Notes: generated by a model not told the origin, from the letters alone. Counted from the first letter of the stretch, positions 1 through 10,135 are shown. The stretch: 64,000 bases of DNA from Herminiimonas arsenicoxydans (GCA_000026125.1 CU207211.1:2356001-2420000), one strand, 5' to 3'. A program made the numbers and translations.

Positions 1-537
1 CAGTGCATACGCCGATGCGCCGGCAATGATCATCTTAGGCTTGTGTTCACGCGCCAGACGTTCCATCTGTTCGTAATCGATTTCTTCCTTGTCGTTCAGA
101 CCGTAGGAAACCACATTGAACCATTTGCCCGACATGTTCAATGCCATGCCGTGTGTCAGGTGGCCGCCTTCTGCCAGCGACATGCCCATGATGGTGTCGC
201 CCGGCTTGAGGACGGCAAAGAACACGCCCTGGTTCGCCTGCGAGCCGGAATTCGGCTGTACGTTGGCTGCTTCGGCGCCGAACAATTTCTTGACGCGATC
301 GATCGCCAGCTGTTCGACGATATCGACGTACTCGCAACCGCCGTAATAACGCTTGCCCGGATAACCTTCGGCATACTTATTTGTCAGTTGCGAACCTTGC
401 GCTTCCATCACGGCAGGCGAAGTGTAATTCTCGGATGCGATCAGCTCGATATGATCCTGCTGACGCGTATTTTCCTGCTGGATCGCCGACCACAGTTCAG
501 TATCTGTTTTTGCGAGGGTCTGGTCTTTTGAAAACAT
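1..537 (-). CDS. glyA: Serine hydroxymethyltransferase, N-terminal part (runs off left edge)
   Basis: PLP enzyme that interconverts serine plus tetrahydrofolate with glycine plus 5,10-methylene-THF; it is the main cytosolic source of one-carbon units. The 179 codons present read [16 protein letters not shown] at the N terminus and contain the SHMT hallmarks [26 protein letters not shown] and QPNSGSQAN, followed by GGHLTHG. The ATG at 537 has a GGAG-type ribosome site about 8 nt upstream. The catalytic lysine and the C-terminal domain lie outside the window. Transcription comes from the right through a ZTP riboswitch (711-807), which fits control by folate or one-carbon shortage. The family call is certain; only the 5' part is visible. 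Confidence 0.97.
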   Translation of the reverse strand, partial: MFSKDQTLAKTDTELWSAIQQENTRQQDHIELIASENYTSPAVMEAQGSQLTNKYAEGYPGKRYYGGCEYVDIVEQLAIDRVKKLFGAEAANVQPNSGSQANQGVFFAVLKPGDTIMGMSLAEGGHLTHGMALNMSGKWFNVVSYGLNDKEEIDYEQMERLAREHKPKMIIAGASAYAL

Positions 538-710
538 GAATCACTCCAATCGTTCAAAAATGGGCAAGTAAACTAATGTATGCATCACGACACATCGCGG
601 CAGACTCGAGTATCGAACTGCAACGACATGCAAAACAAAGCAACAAACCCGGGATCGAATGAAGGCCGAAATAAAACGTGCAGGCAGCCTCGGTCTTGCA
701 TTCCACTCGG

Positions 711-807
711 GCTACCCAGGCGCACGGCAATAAAATCTCACGCTTCACGGTGGATAGGCCCACCTTACGACACGGTGTGATCGGTCGGATTCGCCAGTTA
801 CGTGAGA
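711..807 (-). ncRNA. ZTP (pfl-motif) riboswitch aptamer in the glyA leader
   Basis: Read on the minus strand, this stretch has the complete pfl architecture. The 5' P1 strand TCTCACG (801-807) pairs with CGTGAGA (736-742). Conserved AACTGGCG follows the 5' strand, then a GGTGG...CCACC hairpin, then GAAGCG before the P1 3' strand. A linker leads to the conserved pseudoknot element GCCGTGCGCCTGGGTAGC (711-728). Known members bind the purine intermediate ZTP/ZMP and activate folate or purine one-carbon genes, including glyA. A promoter lies directly upstream (823-851). I see no clear intrinsic terminator in the roughly 170 nt between aptamer and ATG, so the expression platform is unassigned. Confidence 0.9.
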
Positions 808-822
808 CGAAATGGTGCGTGG

Positions 823-851
823 ATTTTACGGCAAGCGACTGTTTTGGGCAA
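823..851 (-). promoter_or_regulatory. Sigma70 promoter of the glyA riboswitch transcript
   Basis: On the minus strand TTGCCC (846-851) and TAAAAT (823-828) are separated by 17 bp. The predicted start near 816 falls about 10 nt before the ZTP aptamer, which supports both calls. Confidence 0.7.
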
Positions 852-1163
852 GAGAGAGGAGCACAACCGCCCCGCACCGATAGAGTGGCGCAAAACATCC
901 CTGAAAAATAGAAAACAAGAAGGAACGCGTCGGCAATCGCCTTGTCAAAATGCAAAATTCGACGCTGTAAACATCGCAAGCCAGGGAAGACAGCATGACA
1001 GAGCCCTGTCATTCCATCCTCAACAAACAACTTTCCTGCCGAATAAAAATCTGCCGGATACTGCATGTTTTCGCAAGCAATAGGGCTTTGCCGCACTGAT
1101 TACCCACTATTTGCGGCACCTTGTGAACAGGATTATTACCGATGTTGCAATGCAGCCAGCATA
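852..1163. other. Intergenic region between the glyA promoter and the efflux operon
   Basis: No convincing gene. Open frames on both strands here lack ribosome sites and recognisable protein sequence, and one runs through the riboswitch. The only structure seen is a perfect 7-bp inverted repeat (ATGACAG, 4-nt loop, CTGTCAT) at 995-1012, without a T tract. Confidence 0.5.
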
Positions 1164-1185
1164 AAAGAATGATCGTTCACTCTTT
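1164..1185. promoter_or_regulatory. Near-perfect 22-bp palindrome, probable TetR-family operator
   Basis: The 22 bp read AAAGA-R-TGA-W-CG-W-TCA-Y-TCTTT, with 18 of 22 positions symmetric. The site lies just upstream of a -10-like TATCAT (1190-1195) and 70 bp before the adaptor gene. Operators of this size and position are typical for AcrR/TtgR-type repressors. The TetR protein encoded at the end of this operon (7060-7671) is the obvious candidate ligand; that link is inference. Confidence 0.65.
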
Positions 1186-1254
1186 GTGTTATCATGCTCC
1201 CAGTCAATTTTTGCCGCCGCATATCCGGCGCGCTTTTTCAATCTAGAGGTCCCT

Positions 1255-2466
1255 ATGTCGCCGATCAAAAACTTGCCGCACTGTGCAACCTTTGCTGTGA
1301 TGCTTGCTGCCGTCGCTATTTCCGGATGCGGAAACAAAGAGGCTGCCGCACCGGCGCCAAGCGCCCCTGCCGTTACCGTCGTGACCCTCAAGGCACAGGA
1401 AGTGAGCCTGACGCGTGAGTTGCCCGGCCGCACCAATGCATTTCTGGTCGCCGAGGTAAGGCCTCAAGTCAACGGCATCATCAAGAAAAGGTTGTTTACA
1501 GAAGGTGCCCAGGTCAAGGCCGGACAGCCGCTGTATCAACTCGATGATGCAATCTATCAGGCAAATTACGCCAGCGCCAAGGCCGCTCTGGCACGCGCAC
1601 AGGCAACCCTGAAATCGGCAGAATTAAATGCAACGCGCACCGCTGAACTCGTCAAGATCGATGCCGTCAGCAGACAGGACAACGAAAATGCCGAAGCGGC
1701 ATTAAGCCAAAGCAAGGCTGATGTGGCCGCTGCGCAAGCCGCATTGCAAAGCAATAGCGTAACGCTGGGTTATGCACAAATTACCTCGCCGATTACCGGT
1801 CGCATCGGCAAATCGTCGGTCACGCAAGGCGCGCTGGTTACCGCCAACCAGGCGGCTGCACTGGCAACCGTGCAACAACTCAATCCAGTCTATATCGATC
1901 TGACGCAATCCAGCAGCGAACTGCTGCAGTTGCGCAAGGAACTCGCCGCCGGCCGCCTGACCCAATCCGGCAACTTGCCGGTGCAGATCGTGCTGGAAGA
2001 CGGCAGCCGCTACCAGCATGACGGCAAGCTGGCATTCGCCGATGTGACGGTCGATCCCGGCACCGGCAGCTTCGCTTTGCGCGTGACCGTACCCAACCCT
2101 GACAATATCCTGATGCCCGGCATGTATGTGCGTGCGCTGATAGGCAATGGCGTGCGGCAGAATGCCATTCTGGTGCCGCAACAGGGGATCGCACGCGATC
2201 CCAAGGGCAATACCAGCGCCATGGTGGTCGACAAGGATGGCAAGGTTGCATTGCGTCCAGTCAGTGTCAGCCGCACCATCGGTGACAAATGGCTGGTGGA
2301 AGACGGCCTCGCTGCCGGGGATCGTGTGATCGTCGCCGGCCTGCAAAAAATCAAGCCTGGCATTCCGGTTACCGCCACCGAAGAAGCCGCACCTGCAGCA
2401 CAACCGGCAAGCGGTACTGCCGCTGCAACGCCAGCGCAGTCCGCGCCGGCAACCTCCAAGCCTTAA
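1255..2466 (+). CDS. acrA: RND efflux periplasmic adaptor lipoprotein (AcrA/MexA family)
   Basis: Membrane-fusion protein linking the inner-membrane RND pump to the outer-membrane channel. The protein has 403 residues. The signal peptide ends in lipobox AISGC (Cys25 lipidated), followed by an Ala/Pro linker, then barrel-sandwich and lipoyl segments (RPQVNGIIKKRLFTEGAQV, about residues 65-90), an alpha-helical hairpin rich in Ala/Gln (about 100-175) and a beta-barrel domain. The C-terminal tail is Ala/Pro-rich. The ATG at 1255 is chosen because AGAGG (1245-1249) precedes it and the signal peptide starts there; an in-frame start at 1186 would add 23 residues before the signal. First gene of the operon, 12 nt before acrB. 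The drug spectrum cannot be predicted. Confidence 0.95.
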   Translation: MSPIKNLPHCATFAVMLAAVAISGCGNKEAAAPAPSAPAVTVVTLKAQEVSLTRELPGRTNAFLVAEVRPQVNGIIKKRLFTEGAQVKAGQPLYQLDDAIYQANYASAKAALARAQATLKSAELNATRTAELVKIDAVSRQDNENAEAALSQSKADVAAAQAALQSNSVTLGYAQITSPITGRIGKSSVTQGALVTANQAAALATVQQLNPVYIDLTQSSSELLQLRKELAAGRLTQSGNLPVQIVLEDGSRYQHDGKLAFADVTVDPGTGSFALRVTVPNPDNILMPGMYVRALIGNGVRQNAILVPQQGIARDPKGNTSAMVVDKDGKVALRPVSVSRTIGDKWLVEDGLAAGDRVIVAGLQKIKPGIPVTATEEAAPAAQPASGTAAATPAQSAPATSKP

Positions 2467-2478
2467 GCGGAGAACCAT

Positions 2479-5400
2479 ATGGCACGCTTTTTCATAGATC
2501 GCCCTATCTTCGCCTGGGTCCTCTCCATCATTATCATGCTGGCAGGCGGACTGGCGATTTTTACTCTGCCGATCTCACAGTACCCGACGATCGCCCCGCC
2601 TACCGTCAGCATCCAGGCAACCTACCCGGGCGCGTCGGCCAAAGTGGTCGAAAATTCGGTAACCCAGATCATCGAACAAAACATGAAGGGACTGGATGGA
2701 CTGATTTACATGTCAGCCACCAGTTCTGCAACCGGCAGCGCACAACTCACGCTGACCTTCGACAACAAAACCGACCCGGATATCGCTCAGGTGCAGGTGC
2801 AGAACAAGCTGCAGCTGGCATCGCCATTGCTGCCGCAGGAAGTACAGCGTCAAGGCGTGGTGGTCAGCAAGGCTGCCAGCGGTTTCCTGCAAGTAGTGGG
2901 GTTCGTTTCCGAAGACGGCAGCATGGACAAGGATGATATTTCCGATTACGTGGCGGCCAATCTGGTCGATCCGCTCAGTCGTGTTCCCGGCGTAGGCAAT
3001 ATTCAAGTGTTCGGTTCCAAGTATTCGATGCGGATCTGGCTCGACCCCAACAAGCTCGATACGTACAAGCTGGCGACTACCGACATCATCGCCACCATCA
3101 GAGCGCAAAATGCCCAGGTCGCGGTCGGCCAGCTCGGCGGCGCACCATCTGCGCCCGGCCAGCAACTCAACGCAACCATCTCGGCGCAAGACCGGCTGCA
3201 GACGCCCGAGCAATTCCGCGCCATCGTCATCCGCAGCAATCCGGATGGCTCAACGCTCAAGCTGGGTGATATCGCACGCGTGGAATTGGGTGCGGAAAAC
3301 TATGAAACCATCAGTCGCTATAACGGCAAGCCGGCCACCGGCGTGCTGATCTCGCTGTCTACCGGCGCCAATGCGCTGGATACTGCAGTCGGCATCAAGA
3401 ACAAACTGGAAGAACTCAAGCCCTACTTCCCCGCCGGCCTGACCGCTGTTGTGCCATTTGATACCACACCGTTCATCTCGGTATCCATCAAGGGCGTGGT
3501 CGTCACACTGCTGGAAGCAATCGCGCTGGTGTTCCTGGTGATGTATCTGTTCATGCAGAACATACGCGCCACCCTGATCCCGACCATCGCCGTACCGGTG
3601 GTGCTGCTGGGTACTTTCGGCATCCTGGCCGCACTCGGTTTTTCCATCAACATGCTGACCATGTTCGCGATGGTGCTGGCGATCGGCCTGCTGGTCGACG
3701 ATGCGATCGTGGTGGTCGAAAACGTCGAGCGCATCATGACCGAGGAAGGCCTATCGCCACTGGAAGCAACCCGCAAGTCGATGGACCAGATTACCGGCGC
3801 CCTGGTCGGGATTGCGCTGGTACTGTCTGCGGTATTCGTGCCTATGGCTTTTCTGGGTGGCTCAACCGGCATCATTTACCGGCAATTCACGGCGACCATC
3901 GTATCGGCAATGGCCTTGTCCGTGCTGGTAGCGGTTGTGCTGACACCGGCGCTGTGCGCCACCATGCTCAAGCCTGTAAAAAAAGGCGAGCACGGCAAGA
4001 CGACCGGTTTCTTTGCTTGGTTCAATCGCAATTTTGACCGCAGCAGCGTCAAATACCAGAGTGGCGTACGCGGCATACTCGGCCGTGGCAAACGCTTCAT
4101 GGCGATCTTTCTTGCCCTGATCGTCGTGATGGTGCTGCTGTTCGTGCGCCTGCCCAGCTCCTTCCTGCCGAACGAAGATCAGGGCATCCTGTTTTCACTG
4201 ATTCAAACCCCGGTTGGGGCAACACAAGAACGCACACTGGAAGCAATCAAGAAGGTCGAACACCACTTCCTGACCGACGAAAAGGATGCCGTCGAATCGA
4301 TATTTACTGTGCAGGGTTTCAGCTTCGCCGGTACCGGCCAGAACAACGGCATGGCTTTCATCAAGCTCAAGGACTGGAGCGAACGCACCAGCGCTGAATC
4401 TCAAATCGATGCCGTCGCCGGTCGCGCCATGGGCGCCTTCAGTCAGATCAAGGATGCCTTTGCGTTTGCCTTTGCACCGCCAGCGATACCTGAGCTGGGG
4501 ACTGCTGCCGGTTTCAGCTTCTTCCTGAAGGATAACGCCAACCTCGGCCACGACGCTCTCGTGCAGGCGCGCAACCAGCTGCTGGGTGCTGCTGCGCAAA
4601 GCAAGCTGCTGGCCAAGGTGCGACCGAATGGACAGGAAGATTCGCCACAGTTCCGTATCGATATCGATACGCAAAAAGCCAGCGCACAGGGATTGTCGAT
4701 TGCCGACATCAACTCCACGCTGTCAACCGCCTGGGGCGGCCAGTACATCGATGACTTCATCGATCGCGGCCGCGTCAAGCGTGTTTACATGCAGGCCGAT
4801 GCACCGTTCCGCATGGTGCCGGAAGACTTCAAGCTGTGGTCGGTACGCAATAATCAGGGCCAGATGGTGCCTTTCTCGGCATTCGCCAGCGCACGCTGGG
4901 AATACGGTTCGCCACGCCTCGAACGTTACAACGGCGTCTCGGCAATGGAGATCCAGGGCGAAGCCGCACCTGGCATCAGTTCCGGTGCTTCCATGGATGA
5001 AATCGAACGTCTGGCAGGGCAATTGCCGGCCGGCTTCGGCATCGAATGGACGGCACTGTCCTATCAGGAACGACAGGCCGGTTCGCAAACCACACTGCTT
5101 TACACGCTCTCCCTGCTGATCGTGTTCCTGTGTCTGGCTGCGCTGTATGAAAGCTGGACGATTCCGACCGCCGTGCTGCTGGTGGCGCCGCTGGGCATTC
5201 TCGGCGCCGTGCTGGCCAATACGCTGGCCGGCATGGAACGCGACGTCTACTTCCAGGTGGCGATGCTGACCACAGTGGGGCTGACCAGCAAGAACGCGAT
5301 CCTGATCGTCGAATTTGCCAAGGCCAATCTTGAGAGCGGCATGGAACTGATCGATGCAACACTGCAGGCAGTGCGTGTCCGTCTGCGCCCCATCATCATG

Positions 5401-5640
5401 ACCTCGCTGGCCTTCGGTCTCGGCGTATTGCCGCTGGCACTCGCCAGTGGCGCCGGCTCCGGCGCACAACGCGCGATCGGCACCGGCGTGGTCGGCGGCA
5501 TGATAGTCGGCACCCTGCTGGGCATCTTCTTCATTCCCCTGTTCTTCGTGCTGGTAGAGCGCCTGTTCATGCGCCCGAAACCATCTGCACCCAAAGCTGC
5601 CGAATCTATTGAAGCAGCAGGAGCACCATCCCATGACTAA
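2479..5640 (+). CDS. acrB: RND multidrug efflux pump, HAE1 family (AcrB/MexB type)
   Basis: Proton-driven inner-membrane pump that exports hydrophobic or amphiphilic compounds through AcrA and an OprM-type channel. At 1053 residues it has the usual length. It opens with [16 protein letters not shown] (TM1), followed by the porter-domain sequence [10 protein letters not shown]. The proton-relay aspartates of TM4 are seen at D407-D408 in [16 protein letters not shown], the same positions as in E. coli AcrB, and the TM10 lysine at K938 in [14 protein letters not shown] good ribosome site (GGAG) precedes ATG 2479. Its stop overlaps the next start, so translation is coupled. All key residues seem intact. 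Confidence 0.97.
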   Translation: MARFFIDRPIFAWVLSIIIMLAGGLAIFTLPISQYPTIAPPTVSIQATYPGASAKVVENSVTQIIEQNMKGLDGLIYMSATSSATGSAQLTLTFDNKTDPDIAQVQVQNKLQLASPLLPQEVQRQGVVVSKAASGFLQVVGFVSEDGSMDKDDISDYVAANLVDPLSRVPGVGNIQVFGSKYSMRIWLDPNKLDTYKLATTDIIATIRAQNAQVAVGQLGGAPSAPGQQLNATISAQDRLQTPEQFRAIVIRSNPDGSTLKLGDIARVELGAENYETISRYNGKPATGVLISLSTGANALDTAVGIKNKLEELKPYFPAGLTAVVPFDTTPFISVSIKGVVVTLLEAIALVFLVMYLFMQNIRATLIPTIAVPVVLLGTFGILAALGFSINMLTMFAMVLAIGLLVDDAIVVVENVERIMTEEGLSPLEATRKSMDQITGALVGIALVLSAVFVPMAFLGGSTGIIYRQFTATIVSAMALSVLVAVVLTPALCATMLKPVKKGEHGKTTGFFAWFNRNFDRSSVKYQSGVRGILGRGKRFMAIFLALIVVMVLLFVRLPSSFLPNEDQGILFSLIQTPVGATQERTLEAIKKVEHHFLTDEKDAVESIFTVQGFSFAGTGQNNGMAFIKLKDWSERTSAESQIDAVAGRAMGAFSQIKDAFAFAFAPPAIPELGTAAGFSFFLKDNANLGHDALVQARNQLLGAAAQSKLLAKVRPNGQEDSPQFRIDIDTQKASAQGLSIADINSTLSTAWGGQYIDDFIDRGRVKRVYMQADAPFRMVPEDFKLWSVRNNQGQMVPFSAFASARWEYGSPRLERYNGVSAMEIQGEAAPGISSGASMDEIERLAGQLPAGFGIEWTALSYQERQAGSQTTLLYTLSLLIVFLCLAALYESWTIPTAVLLVAPLGILGAVLANTLAGMERDVYFQVAMLTTVGLTSKNAILIVEFAKANLESGMELIDATLQAVRVRLRPIIMTSLAFGLGVLPLALASGAGSGAQRAIGTGVVGGMIVGTLLGIFFIPLFFVLVERLFMRPKPSAPKAAESIEAAGAPSHD

Positions 5641-7063
5641 ACCTCTTCTCTCCACGCTGGCACTCGCCATCACACTGGCCGTCAGCGGCTGCGCAATGCT
5701 GGAACCGCAACTGCCGAAAGCAGATGCAGCCATTCCAGCCGCGTGGCCGCTGCCGCCCAACACTGCGGCAGCCGGTCAGAATGTCACCGCCGATACCTCT
5801 GCAACAAAGGAACAAGCTGCGGCGGATATCGGCTGGCGTGATTTTTTCGTTGACCCGAAACTGGAAGAACTGATCGCGCGCGCGCTCCACAACAACCGCG
5901 ATCTGCGGGTTGCGGTACTGAATGTCGAACGCGCACGTGCGCAGTACCAGATTCAAAATGCCGAGCGCTTTCCCGCGCTGGACGGCAGCGTGGCGCGCAA
6001 CCGCAGTGGCGGCAATGTCGTCAACCCCGGCGATTACTACAGTGCTGCGTTGAGCGCATCATTCGAGCTGGATCTGTTTGGACGCATCCACAATCTGAGC
6101 CAGGCGGCGCTGGAGCAATACTTCGCGCAGGAAGAAGGACAGCGCAGCGCCCAGCTGAGTCTGATTGCCGAAATCGCCAACACCTATCTGACCTTCGCGG
6201 CCGATCTGGAATCGCAACGGATCGCGCAGGCGACTTTCGATAATCAGCAGATCGCCTACGATTTGGTCGTCAAGCGTCATCGGGCCGGCGCCGTCTCCGG
6301 CCTTGATCTGAGCCAGGCGCAAACCACGATAGAAACCGCACGTGCCGATGTGGCACGCTACGCCGGTTTGGTCGCAACCGATCGCAACGCCCTGACCTTG
6401 CTGGTCGGCGCGCCAGTCGAAGACAGTTTGCTGCCGCAGGGGTTTGATCTGAAGGTCAGCGGTATCGCACCGTTGCCGGCGCAACTGCCTTCGCAGGTTT
6501 TATTGCGTCGCCCCGACGTCCGGCAGACCGAGCATGTACTGCGTGGCGCCAACGCCAATATCGGTGCTGCACGCGCGGCCTTCTTCCCGTCGATCTCGCT
6601 GACCGGCAGTGTCGGCAGCGCAAGCAACCAGCTATCCGGCTTGTTCGACAGCGGCACGAAATTCTGGAGCTTTGTGCCGCAAATCAGTCTGCCTATTTTC
6701 CATGGCGGCGCCCTGCGCGCCAATCTGGGAGTCGCGACTGCGGATCGCGATATCGCTCTCGCGCGCTATGAAAAAGCCATTCAGTCCGGTTTCCGCGAAG
6801 TGGCCGATGCGCTGGCGCTGACCAGCACTCTGGCTCAGCGGCGCCAGGCGCAACAGGCGCTGCTGGATGCTGCCAGCCGCGCCTATGACTTGTCGAAGGC
6901 ACGCTATCAATATGGTCGCGACAGTTTCCTGATTCTGCTGGATGCGCAACGTACCTTCTACACCGCGCAACAGAGTCTGGTCGCAGCGCAACTGGCCGAA
7001 CAAGGCAATCGCGTGACCTTGTACAAGGTGCTGGGCGGAGGCTGGGAGGAAGGCACGCAATGA
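5633..7063 (+). CDS. oprM: Outer-membrane efflux channel lipoprotein (OprM/NodT family)
   Basis: TolC-like outer-membrane factor that completes the tripartite pump. The protein has 476 residues. The signal peptide ends in lipobox AVSGC (Cys20). Two OEP repeats follow, with the typical [10 protein letters not shown], the ALLRRPDV-like sequence [24 protein letters not shown] and SLPIFHGG. The start at 5633 is preferred over 5609 because AGGAG (5619-5623) and the signal sequence fit it. It overlaps the acrB stop by 8 nt and the following tetR gene by 4 nt (ATGA), so the four genes form one translationally coupled operon. The symbol is by family only. Confidence 0.93.
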   Translation: MTKPLLSTLALAITLAVSGCAMLEPQLPKADAAIPAAWPLPPNTAAAGQNVTADTSATKEQAAADIGWRDFFVDPKLEELIARALHNNRDLRVAVLNVERARAQYQIQNAERFPALDGSVARNRSGGNVVNPGDYYSAALSASFELDLFGRIHNLSQAALEQYFAQEEGQRSAQLSLIAEIANTYLTFAADLESQRIAQATFDNQQIAYDLVVKRHRAGAVSGLDLSQAQTTIETARADVARYAGLVATDRNALTLLVGAPVEDSLLPQGFDLKVSGIAPLPAQLPSQVLLRRPDVRQTEHVLRGANANIGAARAAFFPSISLTGSVGSASNQLSGLFDSGTKFWSFVPQISLPIFHGGALRANLGVATADRDIALARYEKAIQSGFREVADALALTSTLAQRRQAQQALLDAASRAYDLSKARYQYGRDSFLILLDAQRTFYTAQQSLVAAQLAEQGNRVTLYKVLGGGWEEGTQ

Positions 7064-7671
7064 GCCTGCCCTCCTCCACGGCCAAACTTACGCAGCGCGC
7101 CGAGCTGCAACGCGAGCGCATTCTGAACGCAGCGCAGACGTGTTTCATCGAGCAGGGTTTCCATGCGGCCGGCATGGCGATGATTGCGCACACTGCCGGC
7201 ATGAGTCCCAGCCTGATCTATCGCTATTTTGATAGCAAGAATGCCATCATTCTCGCCATCGTCGAGCGACAGGTTGCGAATGGCCGTACTGCCATTCGCA
7301 ACCTGCATTACGCGCCGGATTTCGCCGCCGCCGCATACGAAGCCTTTACCCAATGGCGCGCTGCCGACCCTCGCATCATGAATGCCGCACTGTTCCTGGA
7401 AATGACTGCCGAAGCCAGCCGCAATCCCGTATTGGCAACTGCTTTCGCCACTTCCGACCAGGAATTGCGCCAGGAAATCAGCAACTGGCTCAGCGCAAGC
7501 GTAGCCGATGGCGGCAAAGGTTTGCCGGTGGAAATCGCACAATGGCGTGCAATCTGCATGCAATGCTTCATGGAGGGACTGGCGATACGCGCATTGCGGG
7601 AACCTGATCTGTCGCCGGAAAAACTGAAGCTGGCCATCGCCCATTTCGTTGAAGGCATGTTTGCAGCCTGA
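7060..7671 (+). CDS. TetR/AcrR-family transcriptional regulator of the efflux operon
   Basis: A 203-residue one-component regulator. The N-terminal helix-turn-helix (about residues 12-60: RILNAAQTCFIEQGF, then MSPSLIYRYFDSKNAII) is classical TetR. The helical C-terminal domain should bind a ligand. It is the last gene of the efflux operon and is co-translated with it (4-nt overlap), unlike the usual divergent acrR arrangement. It would therefore be autoregulated together with the pump. The 22-bp palindrome at 1164-1185 is its most likely operator. Repressor activity and ligands are inferred from the family. Confidence 0.9.
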   Translation: MSLPSSTAKLTQRAELQRERILNAAQTCFIEQGFHAAGMAMIAHTAGMSPSLIYRYFDSKNAIILAIVERQVANGRTAIRNLHYAPDFAAAAYEAFTQWRAADPRIMNAALFLEMTAEASRNPVLATAFATSDQELRQEISNWLSASVADGGKGLPVEIAQWRAICMQCFMEGLAIRALREPDLSPEKLKLAIAHFVEGMFAA

Positions 7672-7767
7672 GCCTTCTTCCCGCTGGCTACTGTAAAATT
7701 CGACTGACCCTTGCGCGCACTTCTGGCGCAATCAACATCATTCTTCAGCAAAAAGGCATTACCTCCC

Positions 7768-8532
7768 ATGAAGCTCGCTACCTGGAACGTCAACTCTCTC
7801 AAGGTTCGTCTGCCGCAAGTGCAGCAATGGCTGGTCGATAATCCGGTCGATGTGCTCTGCCTGCAGGAAACCAAAACCGTCGATGAAAAATTTCCCGTTG
7901 CGGAAATTGAAGCTGCCGGCTATCAGGTCGCGTTTACCGGCCAGAAGACTTACAACGGTGTAGCCATCCTGTCGCGCCATCCGATTACCGATGTGACGAA
8001 AAACAATCCGCTGCTCGACGATGAACAGCAGCGTATTATCGCCGGCACCATTCAGGGCATACGGATCGTGTGCGCTTACGTCCCGAACGGTCAGTCGCCC
8101 GATTCGGACAAATACATCTACAAGCTGAACTGGCTCAAAGCCCTGCATGAATGGCTGGCGCAGGAACAGCAACAGCATCCCGAACTTGCCTTGCTCGGCG
8201 ACTACAACATCGCACCTGAAGATCGCGACGTGCATGATCCGGCGGCATGGGCAGGTCAGGTGCTGGTTTCCGAACCGGAACGCGCTGCCTTCGTGCGTCT
8301 GCAGGAGATGGGCTTTACCGATGCCTTCCGCATGTTTGAACAGCCGGAAAAATTGTATAGCTGGTGGGATTACCGGCAAATGGGATTCCGCCTGAACCGC
8401 GGTTTGCGTATCGATCACATTCTGCTGTCGGCGCCGCTGGCTGCACGCTGCAGTGCCTGCGTGATCGACAAGGTGCCGCGCAAATGGGAGCAGCCTTCCG
8501 ACCACACGCCGGTAATTGCCACCATCGATTAA
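7768..8532 (+). CDS. xthA: Exodeoxyribonuclease III
   Basis: Mg-dependent AP endonuclease and 3'-5' exonuclease for base-excision repair. The protein has 254 residues. It starts MKLATWNVNSLKVRLPQV and carries the EEP-fold motifs LCLQETK (Mg ligand Glu), GDYNIAPED, LRIDHILLS and the C-terminal SDHTPV catalytic Asp-His pair. ATG 7768 is chosen because the protein family begins exactly with MK(L/I)ATWNVNS; an upstream in-frame start at 7711 would add 19 unrelated residues. It is followed by a strong hairpin (8571-8599). A TAAAAT box at 7694-7699 may be its -10. Confidence 0.96.
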   Translation: MKLATWNVNSLKVRLPQVQQWLVDNPVDVLCLQETKTVDEKFPVAEIEAAGYQVAFTGQKTYNGVAILSRHPITDVTKNNPLLDDEQQRIIAGTIQGIRIVCAYVPNGQSPDSDKYIYKLNWLKALHEWLAQEQQQHPELALLGDYNIAPEDRDVHDPAAWAGQVLVSEPERAAFVRLQEMGFTDAFRMFEQPEKLYSWWDYRQMGFRLNRGLRIDHILLSAPLAARCSACVIDKVPRKWEQPSDHTPVIATID

Positions 8533-8570
8533 ATCTGCCGCAGCAAACCGAAGCTGCACCCGGAATGCAA

Positions 8571-8599
8571 AAATGCCCCGCTACCTACGCGGGGCATTT
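8571..8599. terminator. Bidirectional terminator hairpin between xthA and the Bug receptor
   Basis: Perfect 11-bp stem AAATGCCCCGC / GCGGGGCATTT with a 7-nt loop. It lies between the convergent genes xthA and the Bug-receptor gene and ends in short T runs on both strands. Confidence 0.85.
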
Positions 8600-8649
8600 C
8601 AGTTTACGCCGGCACACGCTGTCATCAGGCAGCATGTGAGCGCGCAAGA

Positions 8650-9627
8650 TCAGTCTACGGTCGCGCCGCTTTCCTTCACGACTTTCGCCCATTTCACCGA
8701 TTCTTCTTTCACGAATTTAGCGAAGTTTTCAGGTGTGTCGCCGACATAATCCGAACCGGTATCAGCCAGAATTTTCTGGAATGCAGGTTCTTTCATGATT
8801 TTCAGTGTTTCGGCATTGATCTTGGCAACCAATGGCTTCGGTGTGCCGGCTGGCGCAAAGAAACCGTACCAGGCATAGGAAACCACTGCCGGCAAACCGG
8901 ATTCAGCAAAGGTTGGCACGTCCGGGATCAATGGCGAACGTTTTGCACCGGAGACAGCGATCACTTTGACCTTGCCGCTTTTGATATGCGGCATGATCGC
9001 GATCATGCTGTCGAACATGATAGGCACGTGACCGCCAAGCAGATCGGAAATTGCCGGTGCCGAACCTTTGTAAGGTACGTGCGTGATATCCAGCTTGGTC
9101 ACGCTCTTGAACAATTCGCCCGTCATGTGCTGTGGCGTACCGTTACCAGCCGACGCATACGAAAATTGCGGCTGTGTCTTGATGTAGGCGATCAGCTCTT
9201 TCAGATTGTTGGCCGGCACCGATGGGTGGGCAACCAGCACCAGCGGCACGCGCAACAGATTGGTAATAGGCACGAGATCCTTGCTCGGATCAAAAGCCAT
9301 TTTTTTGTACAGGCTAGGATTGATCACAATCGGTGCACTGGAAGTGATCAACAGCGTATTACCATCGGCTGGAGCGCGCGCAACTGCTGCACTACCGATG
9401 TTGCCGCCGCCACCGCCACGATTGTCAATGACGAAAGGCTGGCCCAAATCTTCAGTCAGGCGCTTGGCAATAGGACGGGCTGCGATATCGGATGGGCCGC
9501 CTGGAGGCCATGGCACGACGACGGTGACCGTCGAGTTAGGCCAGTTTTGTGCCAACGCACTCACTGAAAAACTGGCTGCTGCAATCGCGCAAAAGAGTAC
9601 TTTGCTGACGCGAGATACTTGTCTCAT
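8650..9627 (-). CDS. Bug-family (TctC-like) periplasmic solute-binding protein
   Basis: Periplasmic receptor of the tripartite tricarboxylate transporter type, 325 residues. The signal peptide (about 1-26, ending SVSALA) is followed by the family's PWPPGGPSDIAARPIAKRL, then the VIDNRGGGGGNIGS loop and the HVPYKGSAPAISDLLGGHV region. RBS AAGGAT precedes ATG 9627. No TctA/TctB membrane genes are near, which is common for betaproteobacterial Bug paralogues. The ligand (often a carboxylate or small aromatic acid) cannot be read from the sequence. Confidence 0.93.
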   Translation of the reverse strand: MRQVSRVSKVLFCAIAAASFSVSALAQNWPNSTVTVVVPWPPGGPSDIAARPIAKRLTEDLGQPFVIDNRGGGGGNIGSAAVARAPADGNTLLITSSAPIVINPSLYKKMAFDPSKDLVPITNLLRVPLVLVAHPSVPANNLKELIAYIKTQPQFSYASAGNGTPQHMTGELFKSVTKLDITHVPYKGSAPAISDLLGGHVPIMFDSMIAIMPHIKSGKVKVIAVSGAKRSPLIPDVPTFAESGLPAVVSYAWYGFFAPAGTPKPLVAKINAETLKIMKEPAFQKILADTGSDYVGDTPENFAKFVKEESVKWAKVVKESGATVD

Positions 9628-9778
9628 GATTTAATCCTTATAAAAATAACTACATTTCAAGATCGTCCGTGTCTCAATCGATGCACGACAATCATTCAAA
9701 GCGCGAAAGGCAGGGCGATGGATATTGCGCCCGGGGAATGAAGCATACCGTATCTTGGGAAAATACACTTATACACTT

Positions 9779-10135
9779 TTAAGAGTCCTGCTTCGGTTCC
9801 ACCTCGTCAGCATACGAAGAACCCAGCGGTCCGAAGTACAGGCTGTAACCCGCTTCGTCCAGAATATCGCGCGCACTATTCAAAAACGCGCAAGCCTGTG
9901 CATCCGGCGCGTAGATGAATTGGAGGTTGAACACAAATTCGCACGCCTGTGCGGCTGGATGCACGAGATAGATTTCTCCGCTTTCCACCCATTGTAGACA
10001 GGCGTTGAGCCTGGCTTCCAGACTGAGCAGATGCACCTCGTCCCACGGCGCATGGTCGACGATGATCAGATTGCAGAGGCCGAATTCACGGTCCAGGCTG
10101 ACCATATCGGCAGGATAGATTTGTTCGGTCGTCAT
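9779..10135 (-). CDS. Conserved hypothetical protein, DUF6572-like
   Basis: An acidic protein of 118 residues. The pattern CNLIIVDHAPWDEVHLLSLE, then WVESGEIYLVHPAA and a C-terminal FNLQFIYAPDAQACAFL resembles the small DUF6572 family as I remember it. No catalytic motif, signal peptide or membrane segment is seen. It lies in a minus-strand string with an 83-residue unknown protein and a methyltransferase, 26 nt from its upstream neighbour. Function unknown. Confidence 0.7.
   Translation of the reverse strand: MTTEQIYPADMVSLDREFGLCNLIIVDHAPWDEVHLLSLEARLNACLQWVESGEIYLVHPAAQACEFVFNLQFIYAPDAQACAFLNSARDILDEAGYSLYFGPLGSSYADEVEPKQDS

Noticed and set aside
711..807. 6S RNA as identity of the structured leader
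   Set aside because: The element has a P1/P2 aptamer with a downstream pseudoknot strand and directly precedes glyA; it lacks the long interrupted hairpin of 6S RNA.
554..1096. 180-codon minus-strand open frame upstream of glyA
   Set aside because: It runs through the ZTP aptamer and the glyA promoter, has no ribosome site, and its translation is Cys/Ser-rich with no recognisable domain.
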